From Echinococcus granulosus (taxonomy: Eukaryota > Platyhelminthes > Cestoda > Cyclophyllidea > Taeniidae), in NCBI RefSeq assembly GCF_000524195.1, contig NW_020170381.1, positions 1,049,678-1,113,677 of the forward strand: a stretch of 64,000 bases of DNA, written 5' to 3'. The notes under the pieces are model-generated. The model saw only the letters and a program-made list of their open reading frames with translations. It searched no databases and had not been told where the DNA came from. A program made the translations under genes and the position numbers. Shown piece after piece: positions 47,501 through 59,922 of the stretch (its first letter is position 1; each line of letters opens with the position of its first letter).

Positions 47501-50500
47501 GGGATGATAGTATTCATTCTCGAAATGAAACTGGTTTTGTTCCTGGTGCTGGGACGCATGATCTCTTAGCGGCGTCGGCGGCGGTGGCGAGAGCGGAACC
47601 GGTTCGAATGTCGTTGATAAGAACTAGAAACATCAAACAAATACAACGTGTAGATTTCAGTTATCATTAAGTATTCGTTACGCTGCTACACGACCGACGT
47701 GTATCATAGTCAGGTGTTACTTGTACTAATTGTGCTTGAAAAGACATGAGGCAAAAATGGTAGGTTACATTTTAGGCAGGTCAAAGCTGGATAAGGAATG
47801 GAAAGGAGCAAGGGAGTTTCATGTATTGCAGTCACCAAGTTGAGAATAGACTAACCATGCCATAGCTTAGTTGATGCTTCACTCTCTTGAAAAATATGGC
47901 CCACCACAGGGCTAGGACACTGGTCTGTTCGGCATCGGTGAAGTTAGTGTCGGAGCTTTCAAGGCGCTCGATGGCGTGACAAATTGCTGCGTCGTTAGCA
48001 GCCAAGCTGTATCTCCAGGGTTTCTCAAGACCAGCAAAGTGAGCCACTTTCACCTGATTCCCAAACTTCTTCCAAGCCGGTGCACGTGTGTAGAAGACGA
48101 GCCGGTCATTCGGCGTCACCCAACAGGAGCAGTTGTAGGCAAAGGGCAGGTGCTTATCCAATGTTTCCGTACTCCAACCGTTGAAGTACTCGTTGAGAAG
48201 TCCCTACAAAGAAAAGACCCGTTGAGGACAATGAGGAGCCGTGCAGGTACTTGAGTGCTGGGGATGCCTGCAATCCCAGAAATACGTTCCTGCTAGATTT
48301 CCCAAAGTTCCAATTGATTAAGAATCTCCGAATATTCTAGAGTGCCATGCTCTCGCTCGTATCGAGAAATATATTCTAAGCGTACCGATAACCATTCAAA
48401 GACCAAGGTCAACCAATCCCTACAAGTACATGTGACTGAACCCGTTGGCTGACAGACAGACACACTAACACTCAGGCATTCCCTGCCCTCTGACCACCAG
48501 GCGCATACGCACTGACCGATTTCTCCCTTGTCTACTCATTGGGTCAGTAGGAGAGAAATCTGCACTAAGACCTTCAGCTACTGACTATTGGGTCAGTGGC
48601 CTCGGTGAGATGCATGCGACTAGCGCTTATAGACACGAGGTTGTGACCACTAAATTGGCGACTCAGTCAGTTATTGAAGTGGGTGAATTAAAATCAAATA
48701 ATGAACGAAGCTACGGGTAGAAGCGAATCTTACGAAAATCAGGAAACATGACAAAATAAAGGGAAATAAAAGGAAACTTGGATTTTAGAAGATAGATTTC
48801 AAAATCTCGCATAAGGAAATGTATCGTGGGCTTGTCGTATCAATTCTGATAGGGTATACTAGAGTACGATGAGAAAGAATTGTAGAATGAGACGTTTCTA
48901 GAACATACACTGCCCCAGCAAACTTGGCGTTAATTACCAAGAAGTCCCAAGCTAGTAAAATTTGGAGCAGTCCATGTGTATGAAAGTTCATTCGATTCCC
49001 CCGGGCTGATATCAAGTCCGCTTTCACGTTATGCCGAAAATGAAAATGAACTTAAAAAAAGATTTACTCAAGTCAGTCATGACACGTGCAAGATGGATTA
49101 TGTAGAAATAAGGTCAAGCCGTCGATAATTAACTGGTTGCCCTATAAAATTTCACTCAAGTGAAGCCAAATACCAGAGACCATCCGCTAACAGTCGTGGA
49201 AGGTGATATCCTCTAAAAGCGTGCTTATACGCTCCATGAAAAGTGCAAAAAAAAAATAAACGAGGCAGCCATGAGCAAACCTCAGAACTTAGCAAGTGAC
49301 ACTACTGACACTTGGCATCATCAAGACCCGTTAAAGTTGAAAGTCGTGCGTTAGAGCCTAGAGATGGTCATAAATAAGGAATGTAGTCGATGCGATTTCA
49401 AACACGAGCACCCCGTTATTGCATGCACGTCTTTTATCCATCAAACACCTTAGAATGCCAAATCACAGTATATTAACAAATACGTATCACCGGAAGCGTC
49501 AAATAATTGCAAATGGCGCTCACGAATTCAATCATTAGCCATTCCTCAGACTCGTCGTTTGGCCAATCGTGCCTGCGCTACTTTCCGTGCAACAATAAAG
49601 TACAACGATAGGGAAGAAGCTTTTCTGATGACAAAGCCTGTAACAACTAAAATAACTGGGTCCCTCAAGCAAAATCCGATCCATTTAGGTGGTTTCAATT
49701 AATGCATTAATAGGTTCATTATTTGTTAAGCAGTAGCGGGGTCCAAATAGTCCGGAGTTGGGTTGAATGTGTATAACTCCCTCGCCATGCACATGACACA
49801 TCCCACTCTCACTGCATTGGTGGCCGGAACCTGTGAACCCGACCACTCATTTTGTCTTTTTTCAAAGCAGAAAAATTTGAAAAGATAATACATTAGGAAA
49901 TAAGTGAACTACTATAATATTACCTAGAATGCCTTTTTACAAACAGGATGCTGAGTAAACTGGGATAACCACTTCTAAGTCATTTCTTATAGATTTTTCG
50001 GCAGTTTGCAAGAAAAGTTGGCGGCTAAAAGCATTAAAGCAGCGTGCCTCCAAAAGCACGATTATGTTACGGCCCTGTGTTACATTTAAAGGGAACAGTT
50101 AGTGAAAAAAACTTAATCGAATCAGGTAGTGTAAGATAATGCTTTTATGAATTAACGCATGCCATGATCAGAGGCCAAACGTCTTGTCTATTAAGCACGG
50201 CAAGTCACGAAGCCACTTTATAACTAAGAGAATTGTTGGAAAAGGACGTACCTGATCACCACCATCGAAACTGCCCCTAGTCTTGGCCAGTTCGGACAAA
50301 TCTGAGAATGTTTTTAAACTAGGACGAAAGACAAAGACCCCCGAGTTAAACATGTCCGGCCAGCTGACGTCAGGGGTCGCGCTCAGTTCCTCGCGCTCAA
50401 AGAGTTCGTCAATATTTTGCAGAACCTACGTGGAAGTACAACATGAGTCTCAAATAGTAAAACAATACAAGGGATATAATACATCCGATCCGAGCAGTAG

Positions 50501-53409
50501 CCAAAGCAGGTGGTTTAATAGTAGTGCTCATGTAGCCAATGATACTGTATTTCTGCCATATTATAACGTTAAAGGGCCCGAGTGTTGTTCCAATACTTCC
50601 CCGGATAACATTGTTGAAATGAATTTAGGTAGTTAACAACATTTGAATAAAAGGATTTCCTTAATGGGTAAGCGTTATGCAGCTGGAATTTGTTTCACCA
50701 GCACCAAGTAATCAGGCACTTTTCAACTTATGATTAGATTTTAATCTACGAAAATAGGGTGGAACCCTGATCGCAGAGGGGACAGGACTAGAGCTCATCT
50801 CCCTCATTAAGATTGGTATCTAAACAATTAGTGAAAAATATGCGTAAAAATAATAATCGCTTTAGAGAATTGTAAACTGTTTAGAGTTGCAAATATTTGC
50901 AGTAGTGATTTGTCGCTTTAGAGAAAAGGAGATTTACCCCACTCAATCCAAGGAAAGCCAAGATAAACGGTTGCTTATTGTTTCAACTGTACTTTAGAGC
51001 ACTGGCACAAATGAAGGCAGTTGATTACATGCGTAACTATTTTTCCACTGCAGATTATGTTAGTCAATAGGACTGACTACACGTACGAATTCTCCACAAA
51101 TTCATTTCGCAATTCGATGATTAAAAAAGTAGCTAAATACAGTGAGACGTATGTGACTTCCAAACTTCAAACATTTCGCATTTTTTGTATTATAACACCC
51201 GTGATTAGACATTAGTTCATACGGAAAACCGAATTGCGCTTTTTTATACACTTTAAAACATGAGGCTCGCAGTCAAGCCGGGAGGTCCTTCGTCTCGCAC
51301 AGCATGGGCGTGCGGACAGTCAGCAATCTCTAACGAAATAATTTGTGTACTATTCAAGGTTGAGTCGCAGTACCTTAGTCTTGTCAAGAACTGTACACAA
51401 AGTACAAACAACCTTCATCAGCACATAAACAGGAAATAACAATGTGATTAGACCATTTGGCTGGTTATATATCATAAACAATGCCACTTAACAGCCTATT
51501 ACGAACGACTATGTATCACTCCAGAGAAAAACCGATAAGCACCAAAGGTAGAGCAGCAGCATTGCAAAAATACTAACCACTTATAGCTGATAGTTCATGC
51601 TGCTGCTACTATAAATTTCTTTCAGCTATTTAATTTAGACTAATTAAAAAATTTGCTTATGTTATGCATGCGAACCCTACCAAAAAATCGATTCTACAAG
51701 TATTTTTATTTCTGCTTATCTAAAGAACAGCTCATTCTCCAAAAGCCGATCAGCGTGTCTTGTAAACATACAAGGTTTAAATACAGATGTAAAACAGCTA
51801 AATTACTCCATAAATGAGAGAAAAGATACCATTCGACATTATCCAATGTAAAAATAGTTAAATACTTATCGCATGGAAGTAGATAATCTCAGATTAATAT
51901 TCCCAATAATGGCACGCTAAAATTTAACGCCCTTAAATAGCACAAAAAAGACTTAGTTCGTAGAAAATCATTACTCCACATAGGAAATCTCCTCAACCCA
52001 TTTCGCATCTAGTTGAAATCATCTTAGCACGGAAGATTGTTGTTCTTTGTTTCGAATATCATCTGTACCATCCCTTATGGATTCCAAAAAGGCGGACAGA
52101 CAGAATAAGATCATTAAGCCATGCAAATTGATCAATAAAACTAATATTTTTAATCACACTGGAGCATCCACAGCAAGAAAATTATGAAAAGAACAATTCC
52201 TTCGGAAAAAATAGACCATTCTGCATCCAAGAACACGCTTATTGAGACGGGCTCCCGAAAAATTGCAAATAGGCCAACTGAAGAAATGGAAGCAGCCAAA
52301 GAGGCTACCTTATTACAACACGTCATGGTTGCCCAAGATTCATGAGTGATATGTCGCAAATTGAAAAAAATCTTCAAAATATATTAAATACGATTATAGT
52401 AGATTGATCTAATGAAAGTAAGGCACTTCTTGCGATAACGCTTGTACGGTGATGAAGCAAAAATCAGATTTAAAGAGTTGACCCAAGCCAACACGACCCC
52501 ACATAACACAGATGTGATGGATATTATTCTATATTACCATTTCTAGAAAATGTTACTGTAGTTAAAAAGCAATTATTTAATGAACCAGTGCCATGAAAAT
52601 CAGACTGTACAGCGTATTATTTTGAACTAGAAAAACATTTTCAGCTTCGACAAAACCGTAAAAACCTAATAGTATTTACGTTTAGAAGTAATACGCGCAT
52701 TTTAAAAAAGATTACCTAATCAATAATGAAGTGAAATGGACAATCGAGTACATAAGTGCAATAAAGGCCTATTCTAGACATTAAGACTTCCCAATCACCA
52801 CCAAAACATGGGTAAAACGATTTGCTAAGTACCTATTCATACGCAGCCAACAAATAAAGGCAAAAATGGAGCCAACCAAAGAGGCATACTTACGATTGTG
52901 TCAGCATCAAGAAACACGCATTTTGAGAACTGAATCAACTTCCAGCAGTAGAGCTTTGTGTATGTTATGCCCAAATTTAGTCGTCTAAGCAATTTAAGAT
53001 TATGTTCATCAAGGCTTTGAAGAGGTTTCACAACAATAACGCTGTCATAAACACCTTCCAAAATTTCTCTAAACATAAAAGCAAATAATGACTGTCAATG
53101 CCAGCATGACCATATGCAGGGTTCAGCATTTGCTGACACAAAACTATATCTAAAATGCCAACAAACAATGAGATATCAAGATTTTTGACATGCTTATTAT
53201 AAGATATGCAAGAAATGAATTAGAATTACCAGGAAAACACGGAGTACTGAGCAAAATGATCACTTACCTAAAACCATGTGAGACACCTTCGGTGATAAGA
53301 ATAGCCATTTCCTTGTTTGTTCCTGCTCGCCTTAGCGAATAACCCAAAACCAAAGCTCCAATGGCATATTCATCATTAGTTGCCAGCGTGACATACGAAT
53401 GTCGTTCAT
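44588..53409 (-). CDS. GYG1: Glycogenin with very large His/Gln-rich insert (first exon not found)
   Basis: Exons 53409-53268, 53068-52894, 50425-50252, 48203-47856, 47623-45902 and 44782-44588 join in frame. Only a tiny start exon (ending one base into a codon) is missing, so the protein is about 920 residues; vertebrate glycogenin has about 350. The GT8 glucosyltransferase domain has [34 protein letters not shown] followed by the metal-binding [32 protein letters not shown], and [12 protein letters not shown]. Exon 5 adds 574 residues, first His/Gln/Pro-rich, then Lys/Thr/Ser-rich. The last exon restores the conserved glycogen-synthase-binding tail ([18 protein letters not shown]). Glycogenin primes glycogen by glucosylating its own Tyr; the likely site is FYTRAPAW. 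In flatworms glycogen is a major energy store (general knowledge). Confidence 0.9.
48511..48597. repeat. Interleaved inverted repeats in a glycogenin intron
   Basis: ACTGACC (48511-48517) can pair with GGTCAGT (48542-48548), and GATTTCTC (48518-48525) with GAGAAATC (48553-48560); the crossed order is that of a pseudoknot. A second hairpin ACTGAC/GTCAGT lies at 48580-48597. ATTGGGTCAGT occurs twice. Confidence 0.45.
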
Positions 53410-54531
53410 CTAATCAAAAATGATCACTTGAAAACAGTCAAAGCCATGTGCCCCAGAAATTCTTAAAAAGTGACGCAAAAAATGCTGAACCAAAAATACT
53501 TTTTCAAGAATCGAAAGGAATAATTAGTTAAACGCTTAAATTTACGCAGAGCCATCCCGAAACACTATTCAAAAGCGTGAAGCGGCACCTACAAAAGGTA
53601 CATTGATTGATTTAAGCAAATGCATTAGGTGAATAGCATTTTCTATTCTTTAAAATCTATTGCGAATATATCAATAAAAACTATGTCTTATAATTTTTAA
53701 TATATTTTTTAAAAAATATATGGTTTAGACACACGTACAATATATTATTTGCTATTTGGGCCTAACATTTCCATTAGGCTCTTTTAGGGCTCCGCAATTG
53801 CATCTTATTTAAAAACCCAGTTAGCGGTTTATGTTAGTTTCTCAAATCCAATTTGGTAGAGCAAAAATTCATATTCTGCGCAAATATTTTCATCCATCGT
53901 GATTGAGAATGTGTCTGACGGCAAAATTGCCATATGCTCCTAACTGGCATTAGGACAACTCATTCATAGATCCTCAATACAGCTCCTATACAGGGCGGAA
54001 ACACGGATTCTGTAGAGTTGGCAAGAGGTAAAAGTGACATTGCGCCCAAACACCGCCTCAACTGGGCGGAAATTCGACAACTAGCACAGCTAACCTATAA
54101 ACTTTTTCTTACACTGCTGGTTGTGATGTAATGGCTGACACAAAAGTTATCTAAGGAGACCGCAAAGGACGACGCTCCAAAGAGGAGGGCCTGCGTAATA
54201 GGTTGGTTGTTTAACTCTTGATAAAAGGTTTGACCTACTGAATCTTTCTTGAGCATTTTTGTCCTTAAACCATTTCAAAAGTTCCTGGGCAAAATATATG
54301 TACTTTTTGTAGATAACTAATATGTGCTTGGAATGCACATTTTACATATGTCCTTTTTTTTCAAAGCGGATGGAATGGGGTAAATTTTTGCACCGATTGA
54401 TGTGGAGTGGTGGCTATTTTGACTTTTTTATAAAATGTTGTCAGTTGCTACACGCTGCAAAAACAAAACTATTGTTGGCTTTAGGCGGCTTTGTTGAATG
54501 CAAGAGCGGAAGCTGCGGTTTTTGTGGGGAA
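53410..54531. promoter_or_regulatory. Divergent gap between glycogenin and ARP2
   Basis: About 1.1 kb between the first recognised glycogenin exon (-) and the ARP2 start (+). It must hold the glycogenin start exon and both 5' UTRs and promoters, probably with some shared regulation. A 27-base fragment of the family B LTR start (TGTTTAACTCTTGATAAAAG) lies at 54209. No TATA box was convincingly seen. Confidence 0.45.
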
Positions 54532-56616
54532 ATGTCGGTTGACGGGGACGGTGACCATGTTATCGTTTGTGATAATGGAACTGGAGTATGTTTTAACAAT
54601 AACCATATGTTTTGCTAGTTTGTGAAATGCGGATTCGCAGGGTCTAACTTTCCTGAGTGTATATTTCCATCCGTTCTCGGTCGTCCTATACTTCGTGCAT
54701 CTGTTAAGGTTGGGAATGTGGAGGTGAAAGATCTTATGATTGGCGACGAGGCTAGTGAATTGAGATCCATGCTCGAGCTTTCTTACCCAATGGAGAATGG
54801 TATTGTTAAGAACTGGGACGATATGAAGCATCTATATGATTATACGTTTGGCCCATCAAAATTAAACATCGACACAGAACATGCGAAGATTCTTTTAACT
54901 GAGCCCCCGTACAATCCAAAGCAGAATCGGTTGAGGATGATGGAATTAATGTTTGAACACTATGGTTTCAATGCAGTTTATGTTGCCATCCAAGCCACTT
55001 TGACGCTTTATGCCCAAGGTACCTTGAAGGGCAGAAATTAGTGCATTGGAATGCTAAATGCCTGTATTCTACGAATAAGTGAATTCACCTTGTAGGCCTG
55101 ATGACTGGCGTCGTCGTGGATTCCGGTGACGGTGTTACCCATATCTGCCCCGTTTACTCAGGGCACACACTCACACACATAACAAAACGTCTTGACGTTG
55201 CCGGCCGTGATATTACTCGTTATTTAATAAAGGTAAACATTGTGTAGGGTATCGAAGTAATGCTTTTATTAACCATAATGTCACAACTTTTGTGATTGCC
55301 TTGTAGTTGCTCTTGCTCCGTGGCTATGCATTCAATCAAACTGCCGATTTCGAAACTATTCGCCAGATGAAGGAAAAGCTTTGCTACGTGGCATACGATG
55401 TACAACAAGAACAGAACCTTGCTTTAGAAACAACGGTGTTGGTTAAAAAGTACACGGTGCGTTCAGTCTATTAACATTCTTGACTTCGGTGGTTAGTATT
55501 GCGGTTCGTTTTTTGATCAGCGGATCGCACTTTACGATTTTGTGCAACGCTGTTTGTCGTTTCTATACCTAAACTTATGTTGATCGTCAATTCGTGCTTA
55601 AAACACTTAATTTACGTACATGGGTTCCGTCTGTGTTATTCATTACCTTTTTCTATTTTCCAGCTTCCTGATGGACGGGTGATTAAAGTTGGTGGTGAAC
55701 AGTTTGGGGCGCCAGAGGCCCTATTTCAGCCCAATTTGATTGATAAGGAAAGCGTCGGTATCTCCGAAATGCTGTTCAATACAATCCAGGCAGCACCAAT
55801 CGATACGAGGCCCGAATTCTACAAGTACATTGTTCTGAGTGGTGGTAGCACCATGTATCCTGGATTGCCTAGTCGACTTGAACGGGAGCTCAAACAACTT
55901 TACGTTCAAAACGTTCTGAAGGGCGATGCCAGCGGACTTTCTGTAGGTCTTAATTTCTTTATGACTTTCGTAGTCTAAAGTAATTTGATTCATCAAAGGA
56001 ATATTCATTAATCCGAGATATTTCTTTGGTCTCTGAAGTTTCCAATTTAAGTTAATGTGTGATGCTGGAATTATTTGAGTATTGCTTATGAAACCGTTAA
56101 TTGTTTCAGCTACTCTCTCACTGAAGGTTTAAAATTTGTCCTAATCTATAGTTCGGCATGTTCTTTTCCGCATAATTTAATGAAAGGACATTTCCTTGGC
56201 AGTTGGTTGTGAGACTATTTAGATTGTTTGCTTTTGTCACAAATAGCTCGCTTCAAATGTTTCACATTCTAGAATTTCGATAGTTCACAAATTGACTCAC
56301 ATCATTGTTGATTTAAATCTAATTAAAATTGTGTTCTTAGGTATGAAACAAATTGAAAAATTTGTGTTTGATGGATAAAGATAAGAGAAATATAAAAGAA
56401 ATGATTTAGGCTTTAGTAATGTTGTGATCTTTGTGTCTATTTCAGAAACTGAGAATCCGAATTGAGGATCCACCACAACGCAAGCACATGGTGTTTCTTG
56501 GTGGTTCAATTTTGGCTCGTTTGATGCAGGGAGGATCGGCCAACTGTTGGGTTACTAAGGCGGAATGGAAGGAGCAAGGTGGGCGTGTGCTTGATCGTAT
56601 GGAAGGTGGTCAGTAA
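54532..56616 (+). CDS. ACTR2: Actin-related protein 2 (Arp2/3 complex)
   Basis: Six exons, 54532-54585, 54619-55018, 55096-55232, 55307-55456, 55664-55942 and 56446-56616, give 396 residues (394 in human). Visible family landmarks: [20 protein letters not shown] (phosphate-binding loop), [87 protein letters not shown], and the C-terminal [13 protein letters not shown]2 pairs with ARP3 as the pseudo-dimer that nucleates branched actin filaments in the cytoplasm. The start was chosen by the [18 protein letters not shown] exon, which ends at a GTATGT donor. The first intron is 33 nt; later ones are 74-503 nt. Confidence 0.97.
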
Positions 56617-57320
56617 GGGCATCACCATTCGCATCCATCATCGCTGATTTCCTTTAACTTGCTTCCAAGCTGAGCTTCAAGACCTTGGTGTCTTGTAACC
56701 AGTCTGTCTCTTTTTATGAGATAATTCAGGCCCCTTATCCTGATTTCCTTCGTATCCATCACGCGAGACTTTTGATGCTCACTATTTCTTAATTCTGGTG
56801 ACGGGCTTATGCCTTTGTATAGCTTATCAAGTTGTTTTTCGGTTAGCACATTGGGGTCGTAACTCTGGGTGGCTCTCTTCTTCTCAAGGGTTGCGGCGCG
56901 GAGTCTCGCCGTGGACGCCGGTTTTGCCCGGTGGGGGGGGGGGGGTGCGCCTTGTGATGCTCATGCGTTATACGGGCGGGGGTGTGCCAGTTTTAAGCAG
57001 TAGGGTTGAGACTGCTTGAATCCAGCAAGAAATACGAGATTTTATAAATGGTAGAGATGAGGTCAAGTGTGTGACAGTTTAAATGATCATTTCATTATAT
57101 TTAATGGGTTTTAAAAGATGTAGAGGCCAAAGGCGACTGGAGTTCTTCGTACATTGCTCAACAGTAAACACGTAAAATTTTCGTAACAAGGTTACAATAC
57201 ATCTAATTCAAAATTTATCTTGTGGCACTTTGGTTTAGGTAACAATTCAAATAAACGTTGGCGGTAGTTCTGAGCTAGGGCATCGTGGTTGTTTGTCGTT
57301 CCGGTGCTTTTACATAAATT
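56617..57320. other. Spacer between ARP2 and eRF1, with poly-G tract
   Basis: ARP2 3' UTR and eRF1 5' region. A run of 13 G residues at 56933-56945 lies in a GC-rich patch (about 56890-56990). No gene seen. Confidence 0.5.
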
Positions 57321-59922
57321 ATGACTTCAACAAATGGTGAAACTGCAGCGACTCAGGCTGATAAAAACGTAGAAATGTGGAGAATAAAGAAACTTATAAA
57401 AAGTCTTGAAGCTGCTCGCGGGTATTGCCGATTTCTTTTTTTCATATTCGTATCAGTAATGGAACTAGTATGATATCTCTCATCATTCCGCCCAAGGATC
57501 AGGTTACTCGGATAGCGAAAATGTTGGCTGAGGAATATGGTACCGCCTCGAATATCAAAAGTAGAGTCAACCGTCTTTCTGTGTTAAGCGCCATCACCTC
57601 CGTTCAGCAGCGTTTAAAGCTGTATAATAAGGGTAATTATTTACCTTTTAACCGATGTAGTACCACCAAATGGACTCGTTGTATATTGCGGCACTATTAT
57701 TACTGAAGATGGAAAGGAAAAGAAAGTAAACATTGACTTTGAGCCTTTTCGGCCGGTAAATACTTCACTTTATCTCTGTGACAACAAGTTTCATACCGAA
57801 GTAAGGGACGTTTGGTACATTTTCCCACGAAATAGGCCCTTAATGCATTGCTGACGGATGACAGCAAATTTGGTTTTATCATTATGGATGGTAGCGGCAC
57901 CCTCTTTGGTACTCTGTCTGGAAACACTAGGGAAGTGTTGCACAAGTTCAATGTAGAACTACCGAAAAAACATGGAAGAGGTGGTCAGTCGGCACTTCGT
58001 TTTGCCCGATTACGTGTTGAAAAACGTCACAATTACGTGAGAAAAGTTGCAGAGACTGCGGTACAGTTGTTTATTACGAACGATAAGGTCAATGTGGAGG
58101 GTCTTATTCTCGCTGGTTTGGCCGACTTTAAAACGGACCTTAGTCAGTCGGGAATGTTTGATCCCGTAAGGGTTGTCTCGCTTTTGTTACCTTGGTTTAG
58201 AGATTGCAAGCCAAAGTGCTGAAGATAGTTGATATATCATATGGGGGTGAAAGTGGATTTAATCAAGCTATTGAACTTGCCAGTGATACTTTGGCGGGCG
58301 TTAAGTTTATCCAGGAGAAGAAGTTGATTCAGCGTTATTTTGATGAAATCTCGCAAGTAATTCTTCGTACAATATTTAATGCGGTGCCTTTTATAGGATA
58401 CAGGGAAGTATTGTTTTGGCGTGGATGATACCCTAAAGGCACTTGAAATGGGTGCTGTGGATTCCCTAATTGTGTGGGAAAACCTAGCGGTCACTCGCTA
58501 CGTGCTTCGTTCTTCATCAAGTGACGGTAAATTTAGTTATTCGAATGCAATTTTGAGGCCCTTTCATGGGAGTGTGTTCTGCTTATGCGTTTGATAAAGT
58601 AATGACTAGTTTTTGGTATATTGAAAAGTCGCATACGTTTCTTCATTCATGCATTGGTTGTTTCCCGGCACATTATATGATGTATTTAGTGCGTTGATGT
58701 GCTCCTTGCTTCCAATGTTCGGACCTGACATTGTTGTCACTTTTGATGAGAAACTCATCGTAATACGGCTATGTACGGTTTAATTTAATACCACATTCTT
58801 GTAAAATTTGTCTGTACATCCTCTAAGCGGTTAATTTGAGGATCAGTTTGTTTTGACGCGCCAACCGTGCACTGTGTGCATAAGGTCTCGTGTCTGTTAA
58901 ATGTATGTTTTCTGAAGTTTGAAAAGTTGCTGGATTTCACTACTGGTTTGCAGAGAATTACAACTTTTATGTAGCTTTAATTATCTCGCCCTAAATTATC
59001 CTACAGAATACAGAATGGCAAATTCACTGCCCTCATTAAACTGTTGTGTAAGTAGTCTTATTCTGTTCATTCTCTAGAGAAGCGCGTCATTCATCTGAGA
59101 CCGGAACAGGAGCGAGACCGCAGTCACTTTGTCGATCCAGAAACGCAAACTGAGATGGAGATCGAGGAGAGTCAGCTTCTACTAGACTGGCTCGCGCTTA
59201 GCTATCGATCATTCGGTGCTATCCTCGAAATAGTCACTGACAAGTCACAGGAAGGTTCGCAGTTTGTCCGCGGATTTGGTGGTATCGGAGGTGTGTGTTC
59301 GTATTTACTTCTTCACCATGGCAAATAAGCCCTTTAATAGATGTCACTTACCACCAGCTTCATGCAAACTTGATGGTTTGTCTGATACTTCCCTTTCGGT
59401 TCTTATTATTTTGTTAGTAACCCCAACGCAATTCTGTTTCATCATAGTCGATTTGTGATTAGTAATTTAACAATAAGCCATATGTTGTAATGTTGTGACC
59501 ATTATTGAACCCGATAATTATCCTCTGTTAACCGAGCCACATAAGTATGGGTAATGCTGCGAGGGGATGCGTTAGTTTTTCGATCCATGAGCGCTAGGAC
59601 GATCGATTCGAGATTCTTTGTTGTCTAATTTCGGTTAAGGATAATCGCAACCCGTGCCAGCGACTTATAGCTTTAAATACTGCATTTCCTCCATCTGCAG
59701 TCTACGCCTTTTTGTGGGTTTTGACATTGAGTTCAAGTAAGTATTATAATATGTACGTACGCTTTATCTAGCACAGTGTTAATTGCCAGTGATTAATTTT
59801 GATTTTCTACAGTAAAGAAGTCCCTTTTTTCTACAGGCATTCTTCGCTACCAAGTTGACTTTCAACATTTAGCTGGTGGCGATCTGGACTTTGACGAAGA
59901 CTTTGATCTCGATGACTACTAG
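57321..59922 (+). CDS. ETF1: Eukaryotic peptide chain release factor eRF1
   Basis: Eight exons, 57321-57421, 57457-57632, 57661-57800, 57836-58165, 58201-58356, 58397-58526, 59078-59290 and 59837-59922, give 443 residues (437 in human). The stop-codon reading domain has [16 protein letters not shown] (NIKS motif) and YLCDNKF (YxCxxxF). [14 protein letters not shown] holds the GGQ loop that triggers peptidyl-tRNA hydrolysis. The C-terminal domain has [52 protein letters not shown] and an acidic end (DEDFDLDDY) that contacts eRF3. The first five introns are 35, 28, 35, 35 and 40 nt; the last two are 551 and 546 nt. All motifs are standard, so no stop-codon reassignment is suggested. Confidence 0.98.

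Noticed and set aside
57425..57706. Single ORF of 93 codons as a separate gene
   Set aside because: It reads through two micro-introns of eRF1; the first and last residues are intronic.
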